Positions 17,919 to 25,712 of a stretch of DNA of 64,000 nt are shown in pieces. Where the stretch lies: the NCBI GenBank assembly GCA_004791255.1, contig SRUQ01000004.1:324031-388030 (forward strand), in the 5' to 3' direction. Source of the DNA: a bacterium M00.F.Ca.ET.205.01.1.1. Lineage in GTDB: Bacteria; Pseudomonadota; Alphaproteobacteria; Rhizobiales; Rhizobiaceae. The notes beneath the pieces were generated by a model. The model was not told the origin of the DNA and searched no databases. It saw nothing but the letters and a program-made list of their open reading frames with translations. The position numbers and the translations under genes were made by a program. Position 1 is the first letter of the stretch. Each line of letters starts with the position of its first letter.

Positions 17919-17951
17919 AAAAACCCGCCGCGCCTTTTCGGCACGACGGGC
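17919..17951 (-). terminator. Intrinsic terminator of the prophage late operon
   Basis: Read on the minus strand: stem GCCCGTCGTGCC, loop GAAAA, stem GGCGCGGCGGG, then TTTTT. Ten of the twelve stem positions pair. It lies about 30 bases after the stop of the last minus-strand late gene (17980-18222) and so marks the end of the structural and lysis transcript. Confidence 0.8.
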
Positions 17952-17979
17952 TCTCGAATTGTAAGGGCGCTTTTGAGCG

Positions 17980-18222
17980 TTAGGTCGCTGGCGCGGGGTC
18001 GGGAACTGGCGTGAAGTCGACGTAATAGCTCTTGCCGATCACCAACTGCTCGGCCGCCTTCGGATTGTCGATCTGAAATTCAGCATGGCCGCTCGGCGTC
18101 GCCTTCTGGAAAGACACATCCTCGGCGACCTTCTGGTCATACTCGCATCGGAAGATCGCCTTCGCACCGCCCCACGCTTGGGCGAACACGTTTTCAAGGC
18201 GCATTTTTGCACGAATACCCAT
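17980..18222 (-). CDS. Hypothetical phage protein (late operon end)
   Basis: Eighty-residue acidic soluble protein, last gene of the leftward late operon, followed by the terminator. It starts MGIRAKMRLENVF, has GGAG about ten bases before the ATG, and ends in a Pro/Ala-rich tail. Its VGKSYYVDFTPV-like C-terminus suggests a small beta domain. Its role is unknown; position after the lysis genes is typical of accessory late genes. Confidence 0.7.
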   Translation of the reverse strand: MGIRAKMRLENVFAQAWGGAKAIFRCEYDQKVAEDVSFQKATPSGHAEFQIDNPKAAEQLVIGKSYYVDFTPVPDPAPAT

Positions 18223-18268
18223 CTCTTCATCTCCATGAGTTGGGGTGTCCGGAGCCGCCGGACGCGGA

Positions 18269-18673
18269 CTACATGCCGCGCAGCGCGCGCCATATGTCGG
18301 TCCAGAAATAGGTGACCAGCGAGCCCATCGACGCGAAGGCGATGCCGGTCACGCCGAGGGCGCCCATGCCCATCAGCTTCCAGCGCGTCACCTCGGCCGT
18401 CACCGCCTTGACCTCGGTCATGTCATCGGTCAGCGTCTTGACGGCGTTTTCGGTTTCAGCAAGCCGATCGACCAGTTCGTCGGTCTTGGCGTACATCTTC
18501 GACCGGCTGGCGGCGGCCCGCTGTTCCGATTGCTCGTAGCTCAACGCGGCGCGCGCGTCGGAATCCTTGATGTCGCGCCGGATCTCGGTGACGTCGCGCT
18601 GGACGCCTTCCATGGCGGCGACAAGGCCGCCGACCATCATCTCCAGGCTTTTCCCCGATGCCGATGTTGTCAT
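18269..18673 (-). CDS. DUF1515-type membrane-anchored phage protein
   Basis: 134 aa with a long central coiled coil (about 35-95, EIRRDIKDSD to ETENAVKTLTDDM) and one C-terminal membrane segment (about 103-125). This matches the DUF1515 family seen in rhizobial prophages next to lysis genes. It may be a holin or holin partner; there is no direct proof. GGGGGA lies before the ATG at 18673, preferred over an ATG at 18694. Confidence 0.75.
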   Translation of the reverse strand: MTTSASGKSLEMMVGGLVAAMEGVQRDVTEIRRDIKDSDARAALSYEQSEQRAAASRSKMYAKTDELVDRLAETENAVKTLTDDMTEVKAVTAEVTRWKLMGMGALGVTGIAFASMGSLVTYFWTDIWRALRGM

Positions 18674-18697
18674 GCGATTTCCCCCGCCATGCACTGC

Positions 18698-18985
18698 TCA
18701 TTTCGATGGAGCGCCAATCGGCTTGTCCCATTCGATGATCTTGTCGACCTGCGCTGTACAGACACGCAGTCCGGCCTCGTTGACGTCGCCGCGCTCGACG
18801 AAATCGCCGGTCACGGCCGGGCCGCCGGGCTTCGACCAGATGGCTGGCGGCCGGCGCTTCAGCGGCGCAGGTATGTGACGTTCGATCGTGACGTATTTAA
18901 TGACCACCTGCGGCTTCGGCGTGGCCATACACCCCGCGCAGAGCATCAGGCACAGGCTGCTTGAGATAGGCATCGACATCCGCAT
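18698..18985 (-). CDS. Outer-membrane spanin subunit (Rz1-like lipoprotein)
   Basis: 95 aa. A short N-terminal hydrophobic segment ends in a lipobox-like LCAGC (Cys19); the -3 position is Cys rather than the usual Leu. The mature part is Pro-rich (KRRPPAIWSKPGGPA), typical of o-spanins. It overlaps the i-spanin gene by 89 bases in another frame, the classic Rz/Rz1 layout. It should fuse inner and outer membranes at the end of lysis with its partner. Confidence 0.75.
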   Translation of the reverse strand: MRMSMPISSSLCLMLCAGCMATPKPQVVIKYVTIERHIPAPLKRRPPAIWSKPGGPAVTGDFVERGDVNEAGLRVCTAQVDKIIEWDKPIGAPSK

Positions 18986-19280
18986 TGTTCGCCCTCAGTT
19001 CGGCCAGCGCCTTGGCGACGCCGAGCGTGGTCTGGTTGGCCGCGTCGACCTCGGCGGCGAGATCGGCGGCAAGCTGGTCGGCGCGCGCCTGCGCGTTCTG
19101 CATCGCCGTCATCGTCTTTTCATTGTCGGCGTTGACGGCGATCGCCGTCGCCAGGCTGCGCTCGGCAGTCTCCTTCGCCGCCACCGCATCGCGCGCCGCG
19201 AGCTTGTAGTGATAGGCGACGAGGCCGGGCCCCATGAAGGCAAGGACCACCACCAGCAGTGCGATGACTTTGGCTTGCAT
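18897..19280 (-). CDS. Inner-membrane spanin subunit (Rz-like)
   Basis: 127 aa with an N-terminal membrane anchor (about 4-23) followed by a periplasmic Ala-rich coiled coil (about 25-100) and a tail containing YLKQPVPDALRGVY, like Rz proteins, which often end with a PVPDALR-type segment. It starts one base after the holin-like gene stop. It is paired with the overlapping o-spanin gene. Confidence 0.82.
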   Translation of the reverse strand: MQAKVIALLVVVLAFMGPGLVAYHYKLAARDAVAAKETAERSLATAIAVNADNEKTMTAMQNAQARADQLAADLAAEVDAANQTTLGVAKALAELRANNADVDAYLKQPVPDALRGVYGHAEAAGGH

Positions 19281-19583
19281 TTACGGCTGCTCCTCCGGCG
19301 GTGGCGGCATGGCCAGGCCGCTCGGCGGCGGCGGATACTGGTAGGGATCGGCCGGGCGGTTCTTGTCGTCCCACACCGCGCCGAAGACGTAGGAGCCAAT
19401 GACCGAGGCCATCAGCAGCAGACAGCCATTGACGGCGGTTTCCGACAGCGTCACCGGCCGGCCCCAGATCGACAGATAGGTGACCATGCCGCCGCACCAG
19501 GTCAGCGTGATGATGACGATGCGCCGGCGGATCGCCCAGGACGAGCGCGGCACATAGAGGCCGTGGCGCAGCCGGCCGGCCAT
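19281..19583 (-). CDS. Putative holin / small membrane protein
   Basis: 100 aa with two predicted membrane helices (about 20-42 and 52-72) and a Pro-rich cytosolic tail (PYQYPPPPSG). Location between endolysin and spanins makes a holin likely. The ATG at 19583 overlaps the endolysin stop (TGATG); an upstream start at 19595 is less likely. Confidence 0.7.
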   Translation of the reverse strand: MAGRLRHGLYVPRSSWAIRRRIVIITLTWCGGMVTYLSIWGRPVTLSETAVNGCLLLMASVIGSYVFGAVWDDKNRPADPYQYPPPPSGLAMPPPPEEQP

Positions 19584-20074
19584 CAGCCAACCCACTCGGC
19601 CTTGAGGGCCTCGTCATAGTGCTGGGCGATGATGGCGATCTCGTTGGCCTTGTCCATGCCGTTGATGATCTGGCGGGCATGGAAGAAATCGGAATTGTTG
19701 AGGTCGATGTAATCGGCCAGCTTATGACGCGTGAACCAGCCCTCCGACATGCCGAGTACGGCGATGTCGGCGGCGTTTTTCGGGTCGAGCGCCAGGTCGA
19801 GATTGCGGTCGATCGGCTGGCTGAGTTCCTTCGCGGCACGCTGATAGTTTTCGAGCCAGGTGCACTGCACGAAGCCGCGCCCGTAATAGGGATAGTAGCG
19901 CAGATGCGTGCGGCGCCAGTCCTCCGACAGCCAGAAAGCCTCGCGCACCGGCTTCATGGTGTGGGCGGTTTCCCAAAGGGATGTCGCCAGCAGGTAGGCG
20001 CACTGGTTGCGCAGCAGGCCGCGCGCCCTGGCGGCGTCGATCAGCATGCGCGTATAGCCAAGGTTCAGGTCCAT
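19583..20074 (-). CDS. Endolysin, GH19 chitinase/lysozyme-like
   Basis: Muramidase/chitinase-like lysin of 163 aa that would cut peptidoglycan at lysis. The fold signature includes Glu35 in TSLWETAHTM, Glu45 in PVREAFW, and the YYGRGFVQCTW segment (63-73) seen in GH19-like phage lysins. It has no signal peptide, so it needs the holin for release. The next gene starts inside its stop codon. Confidence 0.87.
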   Translation of the reverse strand: MDLNLGYTRMLIDAARARGLLRNQCAYLLATSLWETAHTMKPVREAFWLSEDWRRTHLRYYPYYGRGFVQCTWLENYQRAAKELSQPIDRNLDLALDPKNAADIAVLGMSEGWFTRHKLADYIDLNNSDFFHARQIINGMDKANEIAIIAQHYDEALKAEWVG

Positions 20075-20114
20075 GGCGTTTCCTTTCCGATCGATGTTTG
20101 GCTATGGTGCCGGG

Positions 20115-20354
20115 ATGGCGAAAGACGAGATCCCGATGCTGCTTGGCCGAGGCCGGAACACTGCCGGAGCGGACTGGGTGTCACTTCCCAAACCTTGGGC
20201 TGAAATAAGCGATGGCCTGCGCGCCAAGGCGTCGCAGGCCATCGAGATCGTCACCTATGACGGCGGCAAGCTTCGGTTCACCGACAATGCATGGATGGTT
20301 GTCGAGGCCAGCGAGGATGCCGGGGTGACGTTGAAGGCCTTGCGGTTGGACTAG
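20115..20354 (+). CDS. Small plus-strand ORF between lysis and fibre genes
   Basis: 79 aa from the ATG at 20115 (a longer 93-aa version starts at 20073). It is read opposite to the flanking late genes and overlaps the end of the fibre gene by four bases. The sequence (SDGLRAKASQAIEIVTYDGG) looks like a folded small protein and no minus-strand gene occupies the spot. There is no strong ribosome site. It may be a one-gene moron of unknown function. Confidence 0.5.
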   Translation: MAKDEIPMLLGRGRNTAGADWVSLPKPWAEISDGLRAKASQAIEIVTYDGGKLRFTDNAWMVVEASEDAGVTLKALRLD

Positions 20355-21745
20355 CTATACCGTGCAACGCAATCGGCGATGTAGGCGGCAAGCTGGGTCG
20401 GGTTCGGCATCGTGCCATTCCAGGTGGCGATCTCGGCCAGCTTGATAGCCGCGTAGCTGCTACCGGCATTCTTACCCAAGGTCATGCTGACGCCTGTGTA
20501 ATTCGACGTATTGCCCGAAGCGACCGACGCCTCCGCACCGCCGTCAACCGAGATGTACAGGGTGCCGCCTGTATGCCGCCACATCACGACATGCACGGAC
20601 CCGGTCGAGAAGCCCGCAGTCTGCTTGTTGTAGCTGGAGCCATTGAAATTGAAGGCCTCGGCGTTTGGACCGGTGCTTCTCAGGCCGACGCCGACATAAC
20701 CGCCATTGTCGCCAAAAACAGGATTGTTCGAAATCGGCGTGTTGCTGTCGGTGGTGATCGAGCCGACCTGAACGACAGCGACCACCAGACCATCGGTCGT
20801 GGCGAGCAGACTGCCAAGGCCATTGGCATTTTGCAGCATGTCATCGGTGCCATCGAAGGACAGACAGGCGCGAGAGTGCGAGCCGAACGAGCTGATCGTA
20901 GGCTGCAGGGTTGTGGTATTCTGGTTCCAGTGATTTCCATTGCCGGTCTGATCTTTGGCCGAATTGACGCCGGTCGCCGTGGTGTATTTCGTGCCGCCGG
21001 CAAAGGTGCTGAGCAGATCCCTGTCAACCGACATGGCCGACGTTGGCGCCGGCAGGCCATCCAGCGGATAGGTCGGCGCCGCCGCATCGGCGAACTGGTC
21101 GATGTCGATCGAGAACGGCCCGGCATCGGCATTGTTGAACCACAGCGCCAGGCCGAAGGTGGTGACGCCGGACACGTTCGAGAACGGCGTCGGCGTCTGG
21201 CCGGTGTATTCGTCGGTGTAGGTGACATTGTCGGGGCTGGTCTGGAATTTATAGGTAGCGCCGTCGGCGGACGTGACCAGCCTGATATAGTTCGGCCCGG
21301 CCTGGGTGCCGTTGGCCGCGGCGCCACCGTCCGAAATGGTGTGGCCGGTGTCCTTGTTCCAGCCGTTGGGCGGCGTGCCGTTGACCTTGTATTTGTGGAT
21401 CCCGGTCGAGCCGTCGCCGCGCAGGCCGACTATGTGGAAATCATTGTCCGCCTTCAGCCCGAAGCCGACCATGGCGAGCTTGCCCTGCTGGGCGAGCTGC
21501 GCGAAATGCGGTGTGTACCGGAAGGTGTACTGCCGGCCTGCGGCGATGGTGGCGAGCGGCAGCACGAACTTGCCGAACGATCCGGGCTTGGTCTTGCCCT
21601 TGACCGTGGTGTTGCCCGCCGCCGTGGTGGTGACGACGGGCTGTTCGACGAAGCCGCCATCGGTCGCACCGGAGCCGCCAGGATCATTGACGATGACGGC
21701 ACGGCCGGGACCGGCCCGTCCGAGCAAATAGGGTGCCGCGATCAT
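20351..21745 (-). CDS. Tail fibre-like protein with LamG/concanavalin domain
   Basis: 464 aa. The C-terminal half (about 255-464) has the LamG-like jelly-roll pattern (LSFDGTDDML, GSVHVVMWRHTGGTLYISVDGG, AEIATWNGTMP). The middle resembles a carbohydrate-binding beta sandwich. It probably binds host surface glycans. The ATG at 21745 overlaps the preceding stop (TGATG); a longer frame from 21784 adds only 13 residues. Confidence 0.8.
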   Translation of the reverse strand: MIAAPYLLGRAGPGRAVIVNDPGGSGATDGGFVEQPVVTTTAAGNTTVKGKTKPGSFGKFVLPLATIAAGRQYTFRYTPHFAQLAQQGKLAMVGFGLKADNDFHIVGLRGDGSTGIHKYKVNGTPPNGWNKDTGHTISDGGAAANGTQAGPNYIRLVTSADGATYKFQTSPDNVTYTDEYTGQTPTPFSNVSGVTTFGLALWFNNADAGPFSIDIDQFADAAAPTYPLDGLPAPTSAMSVDRDLLSTFAGGTKYTTATGVNSAKDQTGNGNHWNQNTTTLQPTISSFGSHSRACLSFDGTDDMLQNANGLGSLLATTDGLVVAVVQVGSITTDSNTPISNNPVFGDNGGYVGVGLRSTGPNAEAFNFNGSSYNKQTAGFSTGSVHVVMWRHTGGTLYISVDGGAEASVASGNTSNYTGVSMTLGKNAGSSYAAIKLAEIATWNGTMPNPTQLAAYIADCVARYS

Positions 21746-22656
21746 CAGGCTGACCCCTGGAAACCTTCGAGCGTGGCGATCCATGTCGACTGCGCCAGCG
21801 GCGAGGCGATCGCCTCCAGCGTCTGCAGCAGGCCGAACACGGTCTTGGCGCCGGAAGTCGGCAGCGTGATGATGCGCGATCCCTCGTCGGGCACGAAGAT
21901 GCCGCCCGAGCCGTCGCTGAAGGTGCGCATGGTGCCCGACAGCGAACCGATGAAGGTGGCGCGCGGATTGGAGAAGGCGGCATTGTCACCGGCGGCGACC
22001 GTCGGCGAGGCCCGGAACAGCCACATGCGCAGCGCCTTGCCGGCGACGCCGGTGTCGGTCGTGATCAGCCGCAGCCGCTCGATGGTGACCAGATCGTCAT
22101 TGACGTCCGACATCGAGAACGAAAACGGCGTCACCGATCCGGCCGTGGTGCTGTTGGCGACGGCGTCGTTGGCGGCATAGGCATTGGTGTCGTTCGGCCG
22201 CGTCATCGTCGCTGCGACCGCTTCGATGAACTTGGTCTTGACCTTGCCGAGCAGCGCGGTGCCGGCCGGCAAGCCGACATCGGTCGCCAGCGTGGTCCGC
22301 AGAGCGGCAGCGGCAGTGCCTGTGCCGAGCGCATCGACCCAGCGCTTCACCAGGCCGCGCAGATATTGCTGCACGGTGCCGTTGGCATCGGTGACGACAG
22401 CCGTGCCCGACGTGACGCCGAGGATGCCTTCCAGTCCGTCGAGAAGGCCGACCAGCGTCGTGGCGAGGTCGGCATGCAGCGTGTCGAGCTTGGTGTTGCT
22501 CGATGTGATCAGCGTTTCCAGCCCGTCGATCAGCGCTGCGTCTTCATTCGACAGCACGACCGGCCGCGAGGCCGTGGCGGCGGCGCGGCCAGCGGCAAGC
22601 GGCTTCTCGATCGGGACGACGGCACCAGAGGCATCCTTGACGTCGATTGTGGCCAT
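21745..22656 (-). CDS. Phage tail-tip/fibre-associated protein
   Basis: 303 aa. The N-terminal part (MATIDVKDASGAVVPIEKP) is Ala/Thr-rich, with a heptad-like stretch at about 40-80 (LETLITSSNTKLDTLHADL) suggesting a trimeric coiled coil. The C-terminal part is beta-rich. Family unknown. It lies directly upstream of the LamG fibre gene with a one-base overlap, so the two probably act together at the tail tip. Confidence 0.7.
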   Translation of the reverse strand: MATIDVKDASGAVVPIEKPLAAGRAAATASRPVVLSNEDAALIDGLETLITSSNTKLDTLHADLATTLVGLLDGLEGILGVTSGTAVVTDANGTVQQYLRGLVKRWVDALGTGTAAAALRTTLATDVGLPAGTALLGKVKTKFIEAVAATMTRPNDTNAYAANDAVANSTTAGSVTPFSFSMSDVNDDLVTIERLRLITTDTGVAGKALRMWLFRASPTVAAGDNAAFSNPRATFIGSLSGTMRTFSDGSGGIFVPDEGSRIITLPTSGAKTVFGLLQTLEAIASPLAQSTWIATLEGFQGSA

Positions 22657-22657
22657 G

Positions 22658-22798
22658 TCAGATATCCTCCAGAAGCGCGATCAGGGCGCTGTTTTGCGGC
22701 TTGGAAAAATCGAGCGTGCCGGGCGGCGGCGCGACCGTGCCGCCGCTGCCGAAGCCGAGCGCCATGCGCAGGCGCAGAAAGAGCGAGAAGCCGAGCAT
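22658..22798 (-). CDS. 46-residue phage protein
   Basis: Short gene MLGFSLFLRLRMALGFGSGG to ALIALLEDI. Its ATG at 22798 overlaps the previous stop (TGATG) and it ends one base before the next start, so it is embedded in the tail operon by coupled translation. The N-terminal third is hydrophobic. Function unknown. Confidence 0.65.
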   Translation of the reverse strand: MLGFSLFLRLRMALGFGSGGTVAPPPGTLDFSKPQNSALIALLEDI

Positions 22799-23109
22799 CA
22801 GCGCGCCTCGACCGCGATGCCGTCGCCCTCGGCGACGAGCAGCGGATAGGGCGCGCCGGCCGGCACCGGCCAGGCGGCGCGCACGCCATCGCCATCGGCC
22901 GATGTGTCGGGATCCGGCCCGACCGCGACCCAGCAATCGGCGTCGGCCAGAAGCACGACGATCCCCTCGCCGGGGGCTGCGGTCAGATCACTGCTGCCCG
23001 GCATGGTGACCGCTTCCGATCGCGCATCGGCGCCGACCGCCACGGGCACGACCTGGCTGCCGAACACATTGGGGAACGCGCGGCTGTAAGTGACGATCAG
23101 TGTGGCCAT
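22798..23109 (-). CDS. Hypothetical phage tail-region protein
   Basis: 103 aa, acidic and beta-rich (MATLIVTYSRAFPNVFGSQ; GIVVLLADADCWVAVG). No recognised domain. It lies in the tail-tip cluster, 28 bases after the preceding gene, and couples to the 46-residue gene. A role as a small structural or fibre-assembly protein is likely. Confidence 0.7.
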   Translation of the reverse strand: MATLIVTYSRAFPNVFGSQVVPVAVGADARSEAVTMPGSSDLTAAPGEGIVVLLADADCWVAVGPDPDTSADGDGVRAAWPVPAGAPYPLLVAEGDGIAVEAR

Positions 23110-23137
23110 CGGTGTTTCCTTCAGGGTTTAAGTGAAA

Positions 23138-23800
23138 TCAGGCCGACAGCGCCGGCAGCAGCGCATCGGCTTGCGGGGTCATCAGCTTCACCTTGCGGAT
23201 GAAGCATCCATTGTAGGACTGGTCGGTCGGATCGCCGCCGAACGAGGCGGTCATCATCGCGTTGAGCGTGGTGTTGGGCGTTGTGTTGGTCTGGACGGCG
23301 CCACCGTCGACCGAGACGCTGACCTTGCCGTTCGTGCGCGTCATGGCGATACGGTGGATCCCGGCGGTGAACGGGCCGGTGATGTCGATATGCCTGGTGA
23401 TGGTGCTGGAATCGCCGGCATGCACCGGATTGCTTTCGAACGCCGAGCCCCTGACGATGCTGACCGAATGAAAATCCACGGTCTCAGCCATCCAGAGCAC
23501 ATAGGTCGAGGCGGTATCGGCGACCTCCTGCCATTCGATGAAACTTGTCCAGTTGGCCGTCAGCCAGTCGGAATCGAAATTACCGATCGCCGAGACGACG
23601 CCATCGACATCGTTGTCGAGGATTTCAAGGCCGCTGCCGCCAACCCTGGCCGGCTTGTCGATGACATCCGCGGCGACGGCCGTCGCCCCATGCACCGCAT
23701 AGGTTTCCGCCAGAAAATCCAGGTCGGCCAGGATGTCGGCCGGATCGACGCCGCCGGCGAACTGGCGGCGCAGCGGCTGGGCGGCAACACCTGGCATCAT
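23138..23800 (-). CDS. LamG-like tail protein
   Basis: 220 aa from MMPGVAAQPLRRQF. The C-terminal two thirds fit a concanavalin/LamG fold (FIEWQEVADTASTYVLWMAE; HRIAMTRTNGKVSVSVDGG; CFIRKVKLM). Probably a tail-tip protein that binds carbohydrate. The ATG at 23800 overlaps the upstream stop by four bases (ATGA); the longer frame from 24016 overlaps that gene and is rejected. Confidence 0.75.
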   Translation of the reverse strand: MMPGVAAQPLRRQFAGGVDPADILADLDFLAETYAVHGATAVAADVIDKPARVGGSGLEILDNDVDGVVSAIGNFDSDWLTANWTSFIEWQEVADTASTYVLWMAETVDFHSVSIVRGSAFESNPVHAGDSSTITRHIDITGPFTAGIHRIAMTRTNGKVSVSVDGGAVQTNTTPNTTLNAMMTASFGGDPTDQSYNGCFIRKVKLMTPQADALLPALSA

Positions 23801-24702
23801 GGCGCAGTTTCCTTTTCGCACAGGATCCACAGCACGCCCGGCGTCGTCGGCGCCACGGTATCGCCATCGGGCTGCACCGCCGCACCAATGCCGCGATAAG
23901 TCTTGCCCTTGTAGCTGACGCGGATGCCGGAAACGTCGATCGACAAGGGCGAGAAGACGTAGTCCATGCCTTCCCCGGTTATCGGATCCCAAAAACCGGT
24001 CACGCCATATTTGCAATAGTAGCTGCCAAGCGTGTACGGGTCGCGCCCCACCGTGCCGTCATTGCCGCCGAAAAAACCGGTGCCTTGCAGCGGCGCGCCT
24101 TCGAGGAAAGCGGCACCGCGCATCTGCAGTGTCGCGTCCGGCGCACCTTGAAAGGCGATGCTTTCATGGTTCGGGATGCCCATGTCTGGCAATGCCTCGC
24201 CAGCCAGGGCCTGATATTCGGCGCGCGGATACCAACTGAAGATCGTGTTGGTCGTGCCGTAGGCTGATAGGACCACCGTCCACGGTGTCAGTGAACGCTC
24301 ATCTGGAAGGCTGGGCAGACCTTCGAACGCGTCGATTTTCAAGGGTCCCCATCCAGAACCGGAATCCCGTTTGCCGAACCCGCCATAGCCCGGTGACGGT
24401 GTCGTTTCCGTGGATGCCCATTCGTACTGGAATCCGGTGATGTAATTAACGGAATTGGGCGTGACCGGATCTTCGGCTAGCGGCGCGTCTTCGACGTCCG
24501 CCGTCCAGTCCCACGGCTGCCTTCCATTTGTTACCTCGCCAGACGCGGCGCCAGGATAGGGATAATCCTTAACCACGGAGCTGCGCAGGATGAGCAGCGG
24601 GAACGAAATGAACTGGACGGGGTTCGGCCAATGCACCTCGACAATGCGGCTGAACGGCCCGAGATCGACCGGATGCGCAACGGAGCCGTAAGCCTGCGGC
24701 AT
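23797..24702 (-). CDS. Hypothetical phage tail-tip protein
   Basis: 301 aa, aromatic- and Gly-rich (MPQAYGSVAHPVDLGPFSR; GYGGFGKRDSGSGWG). The C-terminal part has a YKGKTYRGIGAAVQPDGD segment. No known domain recognised. One-base overlap with the preceding gene (stop TGA and start share the A) ties it to the tail operon. Confidence 0.72.
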   Translation of the reverse strand: MPQAYGSVAHPVDLGPFSRIVEVHWPNPVQFISFPLLILRSSVVKDYPYPGAASGEVTNGRQPWDWTADVEDAPLAEDPVTPNSVNYITGFQYEWASTETTPSPGYGGFGKRDSGSGWGPLKIDAFEGLPSLPDERSLTPWTVVLSAYGTTNTIFSWYPRAEYQALAGEALPDMGIPNHESIAFQGAPDATLQMRGAAFLEGAPLQGTGFFGGNDGTVGRDPYTLGSYYCKYGVTGFWDPITGEGMDYVFSPLSIDVSGIRVSYKGKTYRGIGAAVQPDGDTVAPTTPGVLWILCEKETAP

Positions 24703-25247
24703 CAGGCGGTCACGTCCTCGGCGAGGCGGCCGATCAGGTCCCAGACGCCTTCCTCGACGAATTTGCAGGTGACGACGGAGCCAGGCCCGGCGGTCTGGTT
24801 GAGGTAGCCTTCGTAGCCATTGACAACGACGTCGGTCGAATCGGGGAACAGCAGCACGCCGGCCCCGACCTGCCGGAAGCTGACTTCAAGGTCGGATGTC
24901 GCCGTCGCGGGCAGTTCGATGGTTGCATCGCTGGAACCGTCATAGCGCCAGTAGCGGTTGAAGTCGGCATTGGAGGTCACGGTGTAGACGCCATCGGTCG
25001 GCACATCGAGCGCGCCGACGATCGATGGCCGAAAATTGCCCTGCGGCAGGGTATAAGGCCCGAGCACCGTGGCATCTTCCAGATAGATGGTCATCTGGGT
25101 GCCGTCGACCGTGATGTTCGAAATACCGACAGCGGCGGGCGGGTTGTCCTCGATCTCGGTCACACGCCCGTCAAGATCGGTGAAGTTGCCGTCGACTTCG
25201 GCAGGGGTGAGGTTCGACCCTTTCACCGAGCGGAGTATAATCGCCAT
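24702..25247 (-). CDS. Tail fibre N-terminal-type protein
   Basis: 181 aa. The opening (LRSVKGSNLTPAEVDGNFTDL) is the common N-terminal attachment motif of phage fibre proteins, followed by a short coiled coil (DLDGRVTEIEDN) and a beta-rich body. It may be an adaptor or short fibre. ATG at 25247, 12 bases after the previous gene. Confidence 0.75.
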   Translation of the reverse strand: MAIILRSVKGSNLTPAEVDGNFTDLDGRVTEIEDNPPAAVGISNITVDGTQMTIYLEDATVLGPYTLPQGNFRPSIVGALDVPTDGVYTVTSNADFNRYWRYDGSSDATIELPATATSDLEVSFRQVGAGVLLFPDSTDVVVNGYEGYLNQTAGPGSVVTCKFVEEGVWDLIGRLAEDVTA

Positions 25248-25259
25248 CTGCTGCCGCCT

Positions 25260-25712
25260 CTATTTGTAATCGCCGGCCTTGGCCAGGTTGAAAGCGCGAT
25301 AGAGCCCGTCGTCACGCCCGACGAAGACAACGCGCGTGGTGTTGCGGACCATCACATACTGTTCGGAATCGTCGGGGTTCTCGACGCGGATGGTTTCCCA
25401 GCAGCGCGAAACCTCATCGTATTCGATGATGTGGATTTCCTTCGGCTCGTCATCCTGGTTGCCGTCGTCGGGCCACGTCACGGTGGCGCCCGGCTGGGTC
25501 CGCTGCTCCGGCGTCACCGCGGTGAAGCGCGACGCCTTGCCGAAGCGGAAATGCGCCTCGCCGCCATCGTCCGGCTTGACCCTCGACAGCGCGCGCTTGA
25601 GCACGTCGGCGCCATTGCCGGAACCGTCGAGGATCGACAGCCGCGACCCGCTCGAATTGCGGCCGGCGCGCCACGGATTGGCAAGGCCGCCGATCTGCAG
25701 GTTGTCAACCAT
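25260..25712 (-). CDS. Hypothetical tail-tip protein
   Basis: 150 aa beginning MVDNLQIGGLANPWRAGRNS. The middle carries a charged strand-rich section and the end reads VVFVGRDDGLYRAF. No family recognised. The start overlaps the preceding stop (25712), so it is coupled to the large tip protein. Confidence 0.7.
   Translation of the reverse strand: MVDNLQIGGLANPWRAGRNSSGSRLSILDGSGNGADVLKRALSRVKPDDGGEAHFRFGKASRFTAVTPEQRTQPGATVTWPDDGNQDDEPKEIHIIEYDEVSRCWETIRVENPDDSEQYVMVRNTTRVVFVGRDDGLYRAFNLAKAGDYK

Larger units (their letters stand above)
17667..17979. other. Prophage left junction region
   Basis: About 310 bases between the TIR unit and the last late gene. No credible gene is seen. It holds a 12-base tandem repeat and the late terminator, and it must contain the left attachment site, which cannot be placed because the right end is outside the window. 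No tRNA gene is visible here. Confidence 0.5.

Noticed and set aside
17744-17944. Minus-strand frame with VPPIVPPIVP
   Set aside because: The protein repeat only reflects the 12-base DNA tandem repeat; no ribosome site.
20291-22180. 629-codon plus-strand frame antisense to fibre genes
   Set aside because: Shadow frame; compositionally biased and opposite to well-coupled tail genes.
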